Assembly (NCBI RefSeq): GCF_010731735.1
Contig: NZ_AP022588.1
Coordinates: 3,472,001 to 3,536,000, forward strand
Length of the DNA stretch: 64,000 bases
DNA from: Mycolicibacterium sediminis
Lineage (GTDB): Bacteria; Actinomycetota; Actinomycetes; Mycobacteriales; Mycobacteriaceae
Direction: 5' to 3'
The position numbers were made by a program, and so were the translations under genes. Shown here one piece after another: positions 41,287 through 50,065 of this stretch. Each line of letters opens with the position of its first letter. The first letter of the stretch is position 1. The notes below the pieces were generated by a model. The model was not told the origin of the DNA, did no database searches, and saw nothing but the letters and a program-made list of their open reading frames with translations.

Positions 41287-42858
41287 GTGTTCGAATCGCT
41301 TTCCGACCGGTTGACCGGGGCGCTCTCTGGCCTACGTGGCAAGGGGCGCCTCACCGACGCCGACATCGACGCCACCGGCCGCGAGATCCGCCTCGCGCTG
41401 CTGGAAGCCGACGTCTCGCTGCCCGTCGTCCGAAACTTCATCGCCCGCATCAAGGAACGAGCGAAGGGCGCGGAGGTCTCCGGCGCGCTCAACCCCGCTC
41501 AGCAGGTCGTCAAGATCGTCAACGAGGAACTCGTCGGCATCCTCGGCGGCGAGACCCGCACGCTGCGGTTCGCCAAGACCCCGCCGACGGTCATCATGCT
41601 CGCGGGCCTGCAGGGCTCCGGCAAGACGACGCTGGCGGGCAAGCTCGCGAAGTGGCTCAAGGCGCACGGGCACACCCCGCTGCTGGTGGCGTGTGACCTG
41701 CAGCGCCCCGGCGCGGTGACCCAGCTCAAGATCGTCGGCGAGCGCGCGGGAGTGGCCGTGTTCGCGCCGCACCCGGGTGTCTCCCCGGGCGGCGAGACCA
41801 TCGAGCAGATGGCCGCGGGAGACCCCGTGTCCGTCGCCGCCGCGGGCCTGGCCGAGGCGAAGGCCAAGCACTTCGACGTGGTCATCGTCGACACCGCCGG
41901 ACGTCTCGGCATCGACGAGGAGCTGATGCGGCAGGCCGGCGCGATCCGCGACGCCGTCAACCCCGACGAGACGCTGTTCGTCCTCGACGCGATGATCGGC
42001 CAGGACGCCGTCACCACCGCCGACGCGTTCCGCGAGGGCGTCGGCTTCACCGGTGTGGTGCTGACCAAGCTGGACGGCGACGCCCGCGGTGGCGCGGCGC
42101 TGTCGGTGCGCGAGGTCACCGGCGTGCCGATCCTGTTCGCCTCCAGCGGTGAGAAGCTGGAGGACTTCGACGTCTTCCACCCCGACCGCATGGCCAGCCG
42201 CATCCTCGGCATGGGCGACGTGCTGTCCCTCATCGAGCAGGCCGAGCAGGTCTTCGATGCGGACCAGGCCGAGGCGGCCGCCGCCAAGATCGGCTCGGGT
42301 GAGCTGACGCTGGAGGACTTCCTCGAGCAGATGCTGGCGATCCGCAAGATGGGTCCCATCGGCAACCTGCTGGGCATGCTGCCGGGTGCGGGTCAGATGA
42401 AGGACGCGCTGGCCGCCGTCGACGACAGCCAACTCGACCGCGTGCAGGCCATCATCCGCGGCATGACGCCGCAAGAACGTGCCGATCCGAAGATCATCAA
42501 CGCCTCCCGCCGGCTGCGCATCGCCAACGGGTCCGGCGTGGCGGTCTCGGAGGTCAATCAGCTCGTCGACCGGTTCTTCGAAGCCCGCAAGATGATGTCC
42601 CAGATGGCCGGCCAGATGGGAATGCCGTTCGGGCGCAAGGGATCGACGCGCAAGGCGGCGAAGGGCAAGAACAAGCAGGCGGGCAAGAAGAAGGGCAACC
42701 GGGGGCCCACGCCGCCGAAGGTCCAGAGCCCGCTGGGCGTCGGTGGCCTGCCCGCCGGCTTCCCCGACCTGTCGAACATGCCCAAGGGCCTCGACGAGTT
42801 GCCGCCGGGCCTGGCGGACTTCGACCTGTCGAAGCTGAAGTTTCCCGGCCAGAAGTAA
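41287..42858 (+). CDS. ffh: Signal recognition particle protein Ffh
   Basis: GTPase that binds signal sequences and 4.5S RNA for membrane insertion. 523 residues. N domain first, then G domain with LAGLQGSGKTTLAGKLAKWL, CDLQRPGAVTQL, DVVIVDTAGR and TKLDGDARGGAALS. The methionine-rich M domain begins near 320 (LEDFLEQMLAIRKMGPIGNLLGMLPG), and a Lys-rich tail with PPGLADFDLSKLKFPGQK ends it. The C-terminal extension beyond the M domain is typical of mycobacteria. Confidence 0.97.
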   Translation: MFESLSDRLTGALSGLRGKGRLTDADIDATGREIRLALLEADVSLPVVRNFIARIKERAKGAEVSGALNPAQQVVKIVNEELVGILGGETRTLRFAKTPPTVIMLAGLQGSGKTTLAGKLAKWLKAHGHTPLLVACDLQRPGAVTQLKIVGERAGVAVFAPHPGVSPGGETIEQMAAGDPVSVAAAGLAEAKAKHFDVVIVDTAGRLGIDEELMRQAGAIRDAVNPDETLFVLDAMIGQDAVTTADAFREGVGFTGVVLTKLDGDARGGAALSVREVTGVPILFASSGEKLEDFDVFHPDRMASRILGMGDVLSLIEQAEQVFDADQAEAAAAKIGSGELTLEDFLEQMLAIRKMGPIGNLLGMLPGAGQMKDALAAVDDSQLDRVQAIIRGMTPQERADPKIINASRRLRIANGSGVAVSEVNQLVDRFFEARKMMSQMAGQMGMPFGRKGSTRKAAKGKNKQAGKKKGNRGPTPPKVQSPLGVGGLPAGFPDLSNMPKGLDELPPGLADFDLSKLKFPGQK

Positions 42859-42861
42859 CCG

Positions 42862-43947
42862 GTGAGCCGGCTCCACGTCCGAGGCCGGGGGCTGCCCGAT
42901 GGGGAGCCCGTGCAGTGGTGGGTCCACGAGGGCGTCCTGAGCGCCGAGCCGATCGCCGGTGCGGAGACGGTGTTCGGGGCCGACGGGGACGACGGGTGGG
43001 TCATCCCGGGCCTGGTCGACGCGCACTGTCACGTCGGACTGGGGCCCGGCGGGGCGGTCGAATTCGACGAGGCCGTCGCGCAGGCCGAGACCGAGCGCGA
43101 CCGGGGTGCGCTGCTGCTGCGCGACGCCGGGTCGCCGGTGGACACCCGCAGCCTCGACGACCGCGACGACCTACCGCGCATCATCCGCGCCGGCAGGCAC
43201 ATCGCGCGGCCCAAGCGGTATCTTCCGGGCGTCCCCATCGACCTCGAGGACGAGTCGCAGCTCCCCGAGGCCGTGGCCCGGCAGGCCCGGTTCGGGGACG
43301 GCTGGGTGAAGCTGGTCGGCGACTGGATCGACCGCGAGGCGGGCGACCTCGCGCCGCTCTGGTCCGACGACGTCCTGCGGGCCGCGATCGACGCCGCGCA
43401 CGCCGAGGGTGCGCGGGTGACGGCGCACGTGTTCGGCGAGGACGCCCTGCCCGGGTTGATCGGCGCGGGAATCGACTGCATCGAACACGGGACGGGCATC
43501 ACCTCCGACGTCATCCCGCTGATGCTGGAGCACGGCACGGCGCTGGTGCCGACGCTCGTCAACATCGAGAACTTCCCCGGGATCGCCGACGGCGCCGCCA
43601 AGTACCCGACGTACGCCAAGCACATGCGGGACCTCTACGCGACCTGCCACCGGCGGGTCGCGGACGCGCACGACGCCGGCGTGCCCATCTTCGCCGGCAC
43701 CGACGCGGGCGGGATGATCGCCCACGGCCGCATCGCCGACGAGGTGGCAGCCCTGCGCGGCGTGGGGCTGACCCCGACCGAGGCGCTCGGCGCGGCGTGC
43801 TGGGACGCCCGCGCGTGGCTCGGCCGACCCGCCCTGCAGCACGGCGGTCCGGCCGACCTGGTGTGCTACGCCGACGACCCCCGTACGCCCGGCGTGCTCG
43901 ACCATCCGACCCTGATCATGTTGCGCGGCCGCGTGTTCGGGCCCTAG
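42862..43947 (+). CDS. Amidohydrolase family protein (imidazolonepropionase/prolidase-like)
   Basis: 361 residues of metal-dependent hydrolase fold. WVIPGLVDAHCHVGLGPGG carries the HxH metal pair. KLVGDWID, VTAHVFGEDALPGLIGAGIDCIEHGTGI and FAGTDAGGMIAHGRIADEV supply the remaining His and Asp ligands. It corresponds to Rv2915c, function unknown. GTG start 3 bases after ffh, so it is probably co-transcribed. Its stop shares a CTAG with the convergent flavoreductase gene. Confidence 0.88.
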   Translation: MSRLHVRGRGLPDGEPVQWWVHEGVLSAEPIAGAETVFGADGDDGWVIPGLVDAHCHVGLGPGGAVEFDEAVAQAETERDRGALLLRDAGSPVDTRSLDDRDDLPRIIRAGRHIARPKRYLPGVPIDLEDESQLPEAVARQARFGDGWVKLVGDWIDREAGDLAPLWSDDVLRAAIDAAHAEGARVTAHVFGEDALPGLIGAGIDCIEHGTGITSDVIPLMLEHGTALVPTLVNIENFPGIADGAAKYPTYAKHMRDLYATCHRRVADAHDAGVPIFAGTDAGGMIAHGRIADEVAALRGVGLTPTEALGAACWDARAWLGRPALQHGGPADLVCYADDPRTPGVLDHPTLIMLRGRVFGP

Positions 43948-45485
43948 TACACGTCCCGCACGTAGCGATGGCCCTTGATGAGGTCGTTGACGTAGGCGTG
44001 GGCGGCGTCGGGACCGATGTGTCCGGCGACGACGTCGCGCAGGGTGGCGTCGACGTCCTTCGCCATCTGCTTCTCGTCCCCGCAGACGTAGACGTGCGCA
44101 CCGTCCTCCAGCCAGGAGAACAGCTCGCCCGCGTGGTCGCGCATGCGGTGCTGGACGTAGGTCTTCGCGTCCCCGGGCGCACCGTCGCGCGAGAACGCGA
44201 GGTCCATTCGCGTGAGTGTCCCGTCCGCCGAGAACGACTCCAACTCATCGCCGTAGAGGAAGTCGGTGTCGCGTCGCCGATCGCCGAAGAACAGCCAGGA
44301 TCGTCCGGATGCCCCCGTCGCCCGGCGTTCCTGCAGGAACGCGCGGAAGGGCGCGATGCCCGTGCCCGGGCCGATCATGACGATGGGCACGTCGGCGGCC
44401 GGCAGTCGGAAGTGGTGATTGGGCCGTAGGTGTACGCGTACGGTCTCGCCTCGCTCGGCGAGGAACGTCGACGCCACCCCACCGTGTCTGCGGTCGCCGG
44501 CGGCGTAGCGCACGGTGGCGACCGTCAGGTGGACGTGGTCGGGGTACACCAGAGCACTCGATGCGATGGAGTAGTCGCGGAACTGCAACGGCCGCAACGC
44601 CTCCACGACGACGTCGGCCGGCAGTCCGGCCCGGACCACGAGGTCGAGGACGTCCTCGCCGTGGCCGGCGACCCCCGCCACGTCCTGCAGCGCCCGTGAC
44701 GGCGACCGGATCTCCAGGCGCTCGGCGAGAAGCACGCCCAGGGGCTCGTCGTAGCCGGGGACGGTGTCGTCGGGTCCGACGGCCATCGCGGTGAGCAGGA
44801 GGTCCACCAGTGCGGGATCGTTGGTCGCGTGGACGGCAAGGGAATCGCCTGCGTCGTAGGCGATCCCGAGCCCGGTCACGTCCACCTCGTAGTGGCGTAC
44901 CTCCTTGTCGGAGCGCGGTGAGTTCAGCAGACGGTTGACGGCCAGTCGGGCGTCGACGGGCAGGTGTCGATCGCGGGCCGTCCTCTCGGGCTCGACGACG
45001 CCGCCCGAGGGTGCCGGACCGGACCGTGCCGCCTGCAGGTGCTTCACGACGTCGCCGGTGAACGCAGCGGCCGGCTCGTCGTAGAAGCCGTCGACGTCCA
45101 CGCGATCGACCAGACGGGTGGCGCCGAGTGCCTCGAGTCGTTCGTCGATCAACTTGCCTGCGTTGCAGAACAAGTCGTAGGACGTGTCGCCGAGCGCCAG
45201 GACGGCGAAGCTCAGGTGCTCGAGGCGTCGGGCGTCAGCGGCGGAGAGTGCCTCCCAGAACAGCAGTGCGTTGTCGGGGAACTCGCCCTCGCCGAACGTC
45301 GAGCAGACGACGACGAAGTGCGTGGCGGCCTGCAGTTCGGCGAGGTCGACCTGGTTGAGTTCGACGGCCTCCGCCGCGATGCCGGCGGCGGTGGCGCCCT
45401 CGGCGAACGTCATGGCGGCATCCTCGGAGTTGCCCATGTCCGTGCCGAAGGCGACGATCAGTGACAGGTCGCGCTGGTCGGTCAC
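43944..45485 (-). CDS. Diflavin (FMN/FAD) NADPH reductase, CysJ/P450-reductase-like
   Basis: 513 residues. The N-terminal flavodoxin domain has LIVAFGTDMGNSEDAAM and CSTFGEGEFPDNALLFWEAL. The linker and FAD domain (LQFRDYSIASS is the RxYS FAD motif) and the NADPH part (IGPGTGIAPFRAFLQER, then WLFFGDRRRDTDFLY) complete it. Such proteins feed electrons to sulfite reductase, P450s or other haem enzymes. No such partner is adjacent, so the acceptor is unknown. GAGGAGG lies 5 nt before GTG 45485, and an IdeR-like palindrome lies further upstream. Confidence 0.9.
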   Translation of the reverse strand: MTDQRDLSLIVAFGTDMGNSEDAAMTFAEGATAAGIAAEAVELNQVDLAELQAATHFVVVCSTFGEGEFPDNALLFWEALSAADARRLEHLSFAVLALGDTSYDLFCNAGKLIDERLEALGATRLVDRVDVDGFYDEPAAAFTGDVVKHLQAARSGPAPSGGVVEPERTARDRHLPVDARLAVNRLLNSPRSDKEVRHYEVDVTGLGIAYDAGDSLAVHATNDPALVDLLLTAMAVGPDDTVPGYDEPLGVLLAERLEIRSPSRALQDVAGVAGHGEDVLDLVVRAGLPADVVVEALRPLQFRDYSIASSALVYPDHVHLTVATVRYAAGDRRHGGVASTFLAERGETVRVHLRPNHHFRLPAADVPIVMIGPGTGIAPFRAFLQERRATGASGRSWLFFGDRRRDTDFLYGDELESFSADGTLTRMDLAFSRDGAPGDAKTYVQHRMRDHAGELFSWLEDGAHVYVCGDEKQMAKDVDATLRDVVAGHIGPDAAHAYVNDLIKGHRYVRDVY

Positions 45486-45502
45486 GTGCGCCTCCTCGGT
45501 GG

Positions 45503-45521
45503 CTTGGTTAGGGTGACCTTA
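45503..45521. promoter_or_regulatory. IdeR/DtxR-like iron box upstream of the diflavin reductase
   Basis: CTTGGTTAGGGTGACCTTA matches the 19-base IdeR consensus at 14 positions by hand alignment. It lies 18-36 bases upstream of the reductase start and 63 bases from the divergent cyclase gene's ATG, where it would overlap the promoter. Confidence 0.45.
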
Positions 45522-45570
45522 GTTCTGCGGCCACTGCGATGGGGGCCTCCCTTGCCGGCGGAGCGGCCCC

Positions 45571-45576
45571 TACGCT
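45571..45576 (+). promoter_or_regulatory. -10 element for leaderless cyclase-family gene
   Basis: TACGCT ends 7 nt before ATG 45584. It selects this ATG over the ATG 45 bases upstream. Confidence 0.5.
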
Positions 45577-45583
45577 CGTCGGC

Positions 45584-46321
45584 ATGCCGGACCGCGCCCA
45601 CGTCGACTCCCATGACCCGCCCGCCGACATCGCGTCCGCGCGACGGGTGATCGACCTCAGCCACCCGATCCGTGCCGGTCTGATCACCTACCCCGGCCTG
45701 CCTGCGCCCGTCATCTCCCCACACCTCACCCGTGCGGACTCGCGCACCAGGTACGCGCCGGGCACCGAGTTCGCGATGGACGTCATCACGATGATCGGCA
45801 ACACCGGCACCTATCTCGACTCGCCCTACCACCGCTACGCCGACGGCCCCGATCTCGCCGGCCTCGACCTCGCCACGCTCGTGGGCCTGCGTGCGGAGGT
45901 GTTTCATCTCACCGACGCCTGGGACGCGGCGCGGCGCGGCATCGGGGCCGAGACCTTCGCCGACCGCGACGTGCACGGCGCGGCGGTGCTCCTGCACACG
46001 GGGTGGGACCGCCTGTTCGGCACCGCGGCCTACGGCACCGGCGCTCCCTTTCTCACCGGTGAAGGCGCCAGGTACCTGATCGACGCCGGCGCGGTCCTGG
46101 TCGGCATCGACTCGGTGAACATCGACGACACCGAGTCCGGCGGCGAGCGGCCCGCCCACACCCTGCTGCTCGGCGCGGAGGTGCACGTCGTCGAGCACCT
46201 GACCAACCTGGGCGCGGTGCCGCCGCGAGGTGCCCGCTTCACCGCGGCGCCGCCGGCGGTCGAGGGTTTCGGCACGTTCCCGGTCCGGGCCTTCGCCGAG
46301 GTCGCCGTCAGCCCCGGCTGA
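45584..46321 (+). CDS. Cyclase family metal-dependent hydrolase (KynB-like)
   Basis: 245 residues. VIDLSHPIRAGLITYPGLPAP starts the fold. MIGNTGTYLDSPYHRYADGPDL is the cyclase-family metal site (usual form HxGTHxDxPxH; here the first two His are replaced by Asn and Tyr). VLLHTGWDRLFG, IDSVNIDDTESGGERPAHTLLL and VVEHLTNLGAVP complete it. Family members include kynurenine formamidase; the altered metal motif makes that activity uncertain. Its 3' end overlaps the convergent carboxypeptidase gene by 14 bases. Confidence 0.82.
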   Translation: MPDRAHVDSHDPPADIASARRVIDLSHPIRAGLITYPGLPAPVISPHLTRADSRTRYAPGTEFAMDVITMIGNTGTYLDSPYHRYADGPDLAGLDLATLVGLRAEVFHLTDAWDAARRGIGAETFADRDVHGAAVLLHTGWDRLFGTAAYGTGAPFLTGEGARYLIDAGAVLVGIDSVNIDDTESGGERPAHTLLLGAEVHVVEHLTNLGAVPPRGARFTAAPPAVEGFGTFPVRAFAEVAVSPG

Positions 46322-47153
46322 AGCCCCAGTCGAGCAGGCTGACCGCCTGACCGTAGAGGTCGCCCGTGCCGTACATCTGCACCACGACGAGCCGTCGGTT
46401 CCCGCGCTGGGCGGCGCCGACATAGGTCTTGCGGGCGAGGTTCGTGAAACCCGTCTTGCCACCCAGATCGCCGGGGTAGCGAGTCAGCAGCTCGTTCTGG
46501 GCGGTGATCGTCTTGCCCGGGAACGGCGCGGACGGTTGGCGCAGGATCTGCGCGATCAGCGGATACGTCAGCGCCGCACGGAACATCGTCGCCAGGTCGA
46601 GCGGTGAGGTGATCGACTCCCAGCCGGGCCCGTCGAGGCCCGACGGCGACGAGGCCCGCGTGCTCCTGGCGCCCAGGCTCGCGGCCTTGCGGTTCATCGC
46701 CGCCACCGCGACGCGTTGGCCCCCCAGCATGTCGGCCAGCATGTTCGCGGCGTCGTTGCCCGACACCATCAGCAGCGCCTCGAGCAACTGCCGGGTGGTG
46801 TACGGCTGCCTGGGCGTCAACCCGACGCAGGAGCACTCGACCGTGCCGTGGGAGGCGTTGGCGCGGGCGAAGTCGCCGGGCCGGAGGTTGTCGAGCACCA
46901 CCATCGCCAGCAGCACCTTGATCGTGCTCGCCGGCGCGTACGAGCCGTTCGGGTCCTTGGCCGCCAGGACGGCGCCGCTGTCGAGGTCGGCGACCAGCCA
47001 GGCCTTCGCGGGGCCGTCGGCGATCGCGGCTGCCGGTTCGATGGCGGGCTGCGCCGACGCCGACGTGGTGGGGGCGCAGACGGCGGCGGTCAGCGCGAGC
47101 GCCGTCGCCGCCACGAGACGCCGCCCGCGCTCGGTTCGGTCGCGGGACGGCAC
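46308..47153 (-). CDS. D-alanyl-D-alanine carboxypeptidase (tandem copy 1)
   Basis: 281 residues, exported. A signal peptide (RRLVAATALALTAAVCAPTTSASA) is followed by a penicillin-binding serine peptidase domain. The motifs are SxxK in YAPASTIKVLLAM, SxN in LMVSGNDAANM and KTG in DLGGKTGFTN. The CSC pair in TVECSCVG is shared with DacB2. It trims the terminal D-Ala from peptidoglycan stem peptides. It is closely related to the upstream gene; the two form a tandem pair separated by 68 bases. Confidence 0.92.
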   Translation of the reverse strand: MPSRDRTERGRRLVAATALALTAAVCAPTTSASAQPAIEPAAAIADGPAKAWLVADLDSGAVLAAKDPNGSYAPASTIKVLLAMVVLDNLRPGDFARANASHGTVECSCVGLTPRQPYTTRQLLEALLMVSGNDAANMLADMLGGQRVAVAAMNRKAASLGARSTRASSPSGLDGPGWESITSPLDLATMFRAALTYPLIAQILRQPSAPFPGKTITAQNELLTRYPGDLGGKTGFTNLARKTYVGAAQRGNRRLVVVQMYGTGDLYGQAVSLLDWGFSRG

Positions 47154-47161
47154 GGTCGCCG

Positions 47162-47167
47162 ACGCTA
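47162..47167 (-). promoter_or_regulatory. -10 element for carboxypeptidase copy 1
   Basis: TAGCGT on the minus strand lies 8 nt before GTG 47153, so the downstream copy probably has its own promoter. Confidence 0.45.
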
Positions 47168-47221
47168 CGGTTCCCAGGACTCGGACAGCGCGCGATCAGG
47201 TCTCCGTCGCGTCTCGAGTCG

Positions 47222-48097
47222 CTAGAGGACGCCGATGCTCGACGACGGGTTCTGCGCGAAGCCCCAGTCCAGCAGGCTGGTGGCCTGATCCCAGTAGGTG
47301 GGTCCGCCCTCCTTGACCAGGCCGAACATCATCGCGACCACGAGGCGGCGACCGTCCCGCTGGGCTGCGCCGACGTAGGTCTTGCGTGCGACGTCGGTGA
47401 AGCCGGTCTTGCCGCCGAGCATGCCGGGGTAGCGGAAGAGCATCTCGTTCTGGTTGACCAGCGTCACCGGGCCGGCCTTGCCGGGGAACGGTGCGCTCGG
47501 CGAACCGGTGATGGCCGCGAACGCGGGGTTCTGCAACGCCGAGCGGAAGATGAGCGCGAGGTCGTGCGGCGTCGTGTAGCCGTCGATGCCCAGGCCGTTG
47601 AGCCCGGACGGCGAGCCGGCGCGCGTCGCGGTCGCGCCCAGCGCCGCCGCCTTGGCGTTCATCTTCGCCACGGCGGCGTCGGTGCCTCCCAGCATGTGGG
47701 CCAGCGTGTTCGCGGCGTCGTTGCCGGAGACCAGCAGCAGGCCGTCGAGCAGGTCCTGCGTCGTGTAGGTGCGGCCGGCCTCCACGCCGGCGCAGTTGCA
47801 CTCCACGTCGGTGTCGTGCGCATCGGCGACCACCGTGGCGTCGAGCGGCAGCTCGTCGAGGGTCACCAGGGCCAGCAGCGTCTTGATCGTGCTCGCAGGC
47901 GCGTGCGTCACGTACTGGTCCCGACCAGCGAGGATCTGCCCGGTGTCCATGTCGGCGACGATCCACGCGGGAGCCGGCCCGTCCGGGATGGGGACGGCGC
48001 CGACGGGTGCCACGTCGACGTCGGCGTACGTCACCGGCGCCAGCACGAGGCCTATGCCGACAAGACAGCCGAGGAGCGCGGTCGCATACTTGCCCAT
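47222..48097 (-). CDS. dacB2: D-alanyl-D-alanine carboxypeptidase DacB2-like (tandem copy 2)
   Basis: 291 residues. The signal peptide KYATALLGCLVGIGLVLAPVTYA precedes the serine peptidase domain with SxxK in HAPASTIKTLLAL, SxN in LLVSGNDAANTL, and KTG in MLGGKTGFTD. A CNC pair (DVECNCAG) and the ending VKEGGPTYWDQATSLLDWGFAQNP match M. tuberculosis DacB2 (Rv2911) more closely than copy 1 does. TAGGCT lies 9 nt before the ATG. It is divergent from the NAGGN operon. Confidence 0.93.
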   Translation of the reverse strand: MGKYATALLGCLVGIGLVLAPVTYADVDVAPVGAVPIPDGPAPAWIVADMDTGQILAGRDQYVTHAPASTIKTLLALVTLDELPLDATVVADAHDTDVECNCAGVEAGRTYTTQDLLDGLLLVSGNDAANTLAHMLGGTDAAVAKMNAKAAALGATATRAGSPSGLNGLGIDGYTTPHDLALIFRSALQNPAFAAITGSPSAPFPGKAGPVTLVNQNEMLFRYPGMLGGKTGFTDVARKTYVGAAQRDGRRLVVAMMFGLVKEGGPTYWDQATSLLDWGFAQNPSSSIGVL

Positions 48098-48142
48098 GGG
48101 ATCAGGAGCCTAACCCGACGATTCGCGTGTGACGAACGTCGT

Positions 48143-48168
48143 GTTTGGTGGAATCGATCTTCGGCTAT
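48143..48168 (+). promoter_or_regulatory. SigF-like promoter of the NAGGN operon
   Basis: GTTT-N16-GGCTAT fits the mycobacterial SigF pattern GTTT-N15-17-GGGTAT with one mismatch. It would give a leader of about 80 nt before asnO. SigF-type control would fit a stress osmolyte. Confidence 0.45.
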
Positions 48169-48253
48169 TCGAGCGGCGCGGGTGACGATCTTGATGTTCG
48201 ACGTCTGATTTCACTCAACCCCCGTCGCCCGACGACGAGAGGTGGACCAATTC

Positions 48254-50065
48254 ATGTGCGGCATCGCCGGCGAGATCGCCAGAGGGCGCCCGGCCAATCT
48301 CGCGGCAGTGGCCGCCATGACCGACGCGATGGTCCCGCGCGGACCCGACAGCTCGGGAATGTGGGCATCCGATGGTGTCGCCATGGGGCACCGCAGACTC
48401 GCGATCATCGACCTGTCGAGCCACGGCCACCAGCCCATGCACGATCCGGACCTCGGTCTGACCGTCGCCTTCAACGGCTGCATCTACAACTACCCGGAAC
48501 TGCGCCGCGAACTGCTCGGCAAGGGCTACCGCTTCTTCTCCCACAGCGACACCGAGGTGGTGCTCAAGGGGTACAAGGAGTGGGGCGAGAAGGTCGTCGA
48601 CCACCTCTTCGGGATGTTCGCGTTCGCGGTGACCGAGACCGACAGCGGACGGGTTCTGCTGGCGCGCGACCGGCTCGGGATCAAACCGCTGTACTGGTCG
48701 GAGGTCGCCGACGGCAACGGCACCGGCGCCCTGCGCTTCGCCTCCTCGCTGCCCGCGTTGGTCGCCGCCGGTGGCGTTGACACCGACCTGGATCCCGTTG
48801 CGCTGCACCACTATCTGAGTTTCCACTCGGTGGTGCCGCCACCGCACACCATCCTCAAGGGCGTGCGCAAGCTGCCGCCCGGCACGCTGATGCGGATCGA
48901 ACCCGACGGCTCGCGCAGCGAGAAGACCTACTGGGAGCCCGCCTTCGAGCGCTCGGCCGAACGGGCCGGCTGGTCCGAGCGCGACTGGCAGGACGCCATC
49001 CTCGCCTCGCTGCGCACCGCCGTCGAACGACGCCTGGTCGCCGACGTGCCCGTCGGCTGTCTGCTGTCCGGCGGCCTGGACTCCAGCCTCATCGTCGGGT
49101 TGCTCGCGGAGGCCGGCCAGCACGGCCTGCAGACCTTCTCCATCGGCTTCGAGGCCGCCGGTGGCGAGGAGGGCGACGAGTTCAAGTACTCCGACGTCAT
49201 CGCCCGGCACTTCGACACCGACCACCATCAGATCCGGATCGACACCGCACGCATGCTGCCGTCGCTGACGGGTGCGATCGGGGCGATGGCCGAGCCCATG
49301 GTCAGCCACGATTGCGTCGCGTTCTACCTGCTGTCCGAGGAGGTCAGCAAGCACGTCAAGGTCGTCCAGTCCGGCCAGGGCGCCGACGAGATCTTCGCGG
49401 GCTACCACTGGTACCCGCCGATGGCCCACGCCCGCGACGACGATCCCGCCGACGCGCTGTCCCGCTACCGCACCGCGTTCTTCGACCGCGACCACGCCGC
49501 GGTCAACCGGCTGCTGCAGCCGCAGTGGCGTCTCGACGACGACGTATCGGGCGATTACGCGCTGCGGCACTTCTCGCATCCGGGGGCGGGGACGGCGACC
49601 GACCGCGCGCTGCGCCTGGACACCACGGTGATGCTCGTCGACGACCCGGTCAAGCGCGTCGACAACATGACCATGGCGTGGGGCCTCGAGGGACGCGTGC
49701 CGTTCCTGGACCACGAACTCGTCGAGTTGGCCGCCACCTGCCCGCCCGAGCTGAAGACTGCCTTCGACGGGAAGGGGGTGCTCAAGGAGGCCGCGCGCAC
49801 GGTGATCCCGTCCGAGGTGATCGACCGGCCCAAGGGCTACTTCCCGGTGCCGGCGCTCAAGCACCTGGCCGGGCCCTACCTGGACCTGGTCCGCGACGCC
49901 CTGCACAGCCAGGCCGCGCGCTCACGGGATCTGTTCGCCACCGGGGCCGTCGACCAGATGCTCGCCGACCCGAACGGGAACCTCACGCCGCTACGCGGTA
50001 ATCCACTGTGGCAGATCGGATTACTGGAGTTGTGGCTGGCCCGCCACGTCGACGGCGTGTCATGA
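48254..50065 (+). CDS. asnO: N-acetylglutaminylglutamine amidotransferase (asparagine-synthase family)
   Basis: 603 residues. It should amidate N-acetylglutaminylglutamine to give the osmoprotectant NAGGN. The start must be ATG 48254 so that MCGIAGEI places the catalytic Cys at position 2; the GTG at 48242 would bury it. The glutaminase domain covers about 1-210. The synthetase domain has the ATP motif LLSGGLDSSLIVGLL near 270 and VVQSGQGADEIFAGYHW. It is the first gene of a three-gene set with the GNAT/ATP-grasp and M42 genes, the trio that defines this pathway, and its stop overlaps the next ATG. Confidence 0.92.
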   Translation: MCGIAGEIARGRPANLAAVAAMTDAMVPRGPDSSGMWASDGVAMGHRRLAIIDLSSHGHQPMHDPDLGLTVAFNGCIYNYPELRRELLGKGYRFFSHSDTEVVLKGYKEWGEKVVDHLFGMFAFAVTETDSGRVLLARDRLGIKPLYWSEVADGNGTGALRFASSLPALVAAGGVDTDLDPVALHHYLSFHSVVPPPHTILKGVRKLPPGTLMRIEPDGSRSEKTYWEPAFERSAERAGWSERDWQDAILASLRTAVERRLVADVPVGCLLSGGLDSSLIVGLLAEAGQHGLQTFSIGFEAAGGEEGDEFKYSDVIARHFDTDHHQIRIDTARMLPSLTGAIGAMAEPMVSHDCVAFYLLSEEVSKHVKVVQSGQGADEIFAGYHWYPPMAHARDDDPADALSRYRTAFFDRDHAAVNRLLQPQWRLDDDVSGDYALRHFSHPGAGTATDRALRLDTTVMLVDDPVKRVDNMTMAWGLEGRVPFLDHELVELAATCPPELKTAFDGKGVLKEAARTVIPSEVIDRPKGYFPVPALKHLAGPYLDLVRDALHSQAARSRDLFATGAVDQMLADPNGNLTPLRGNPLWQIGLLELWLARHVDGVS

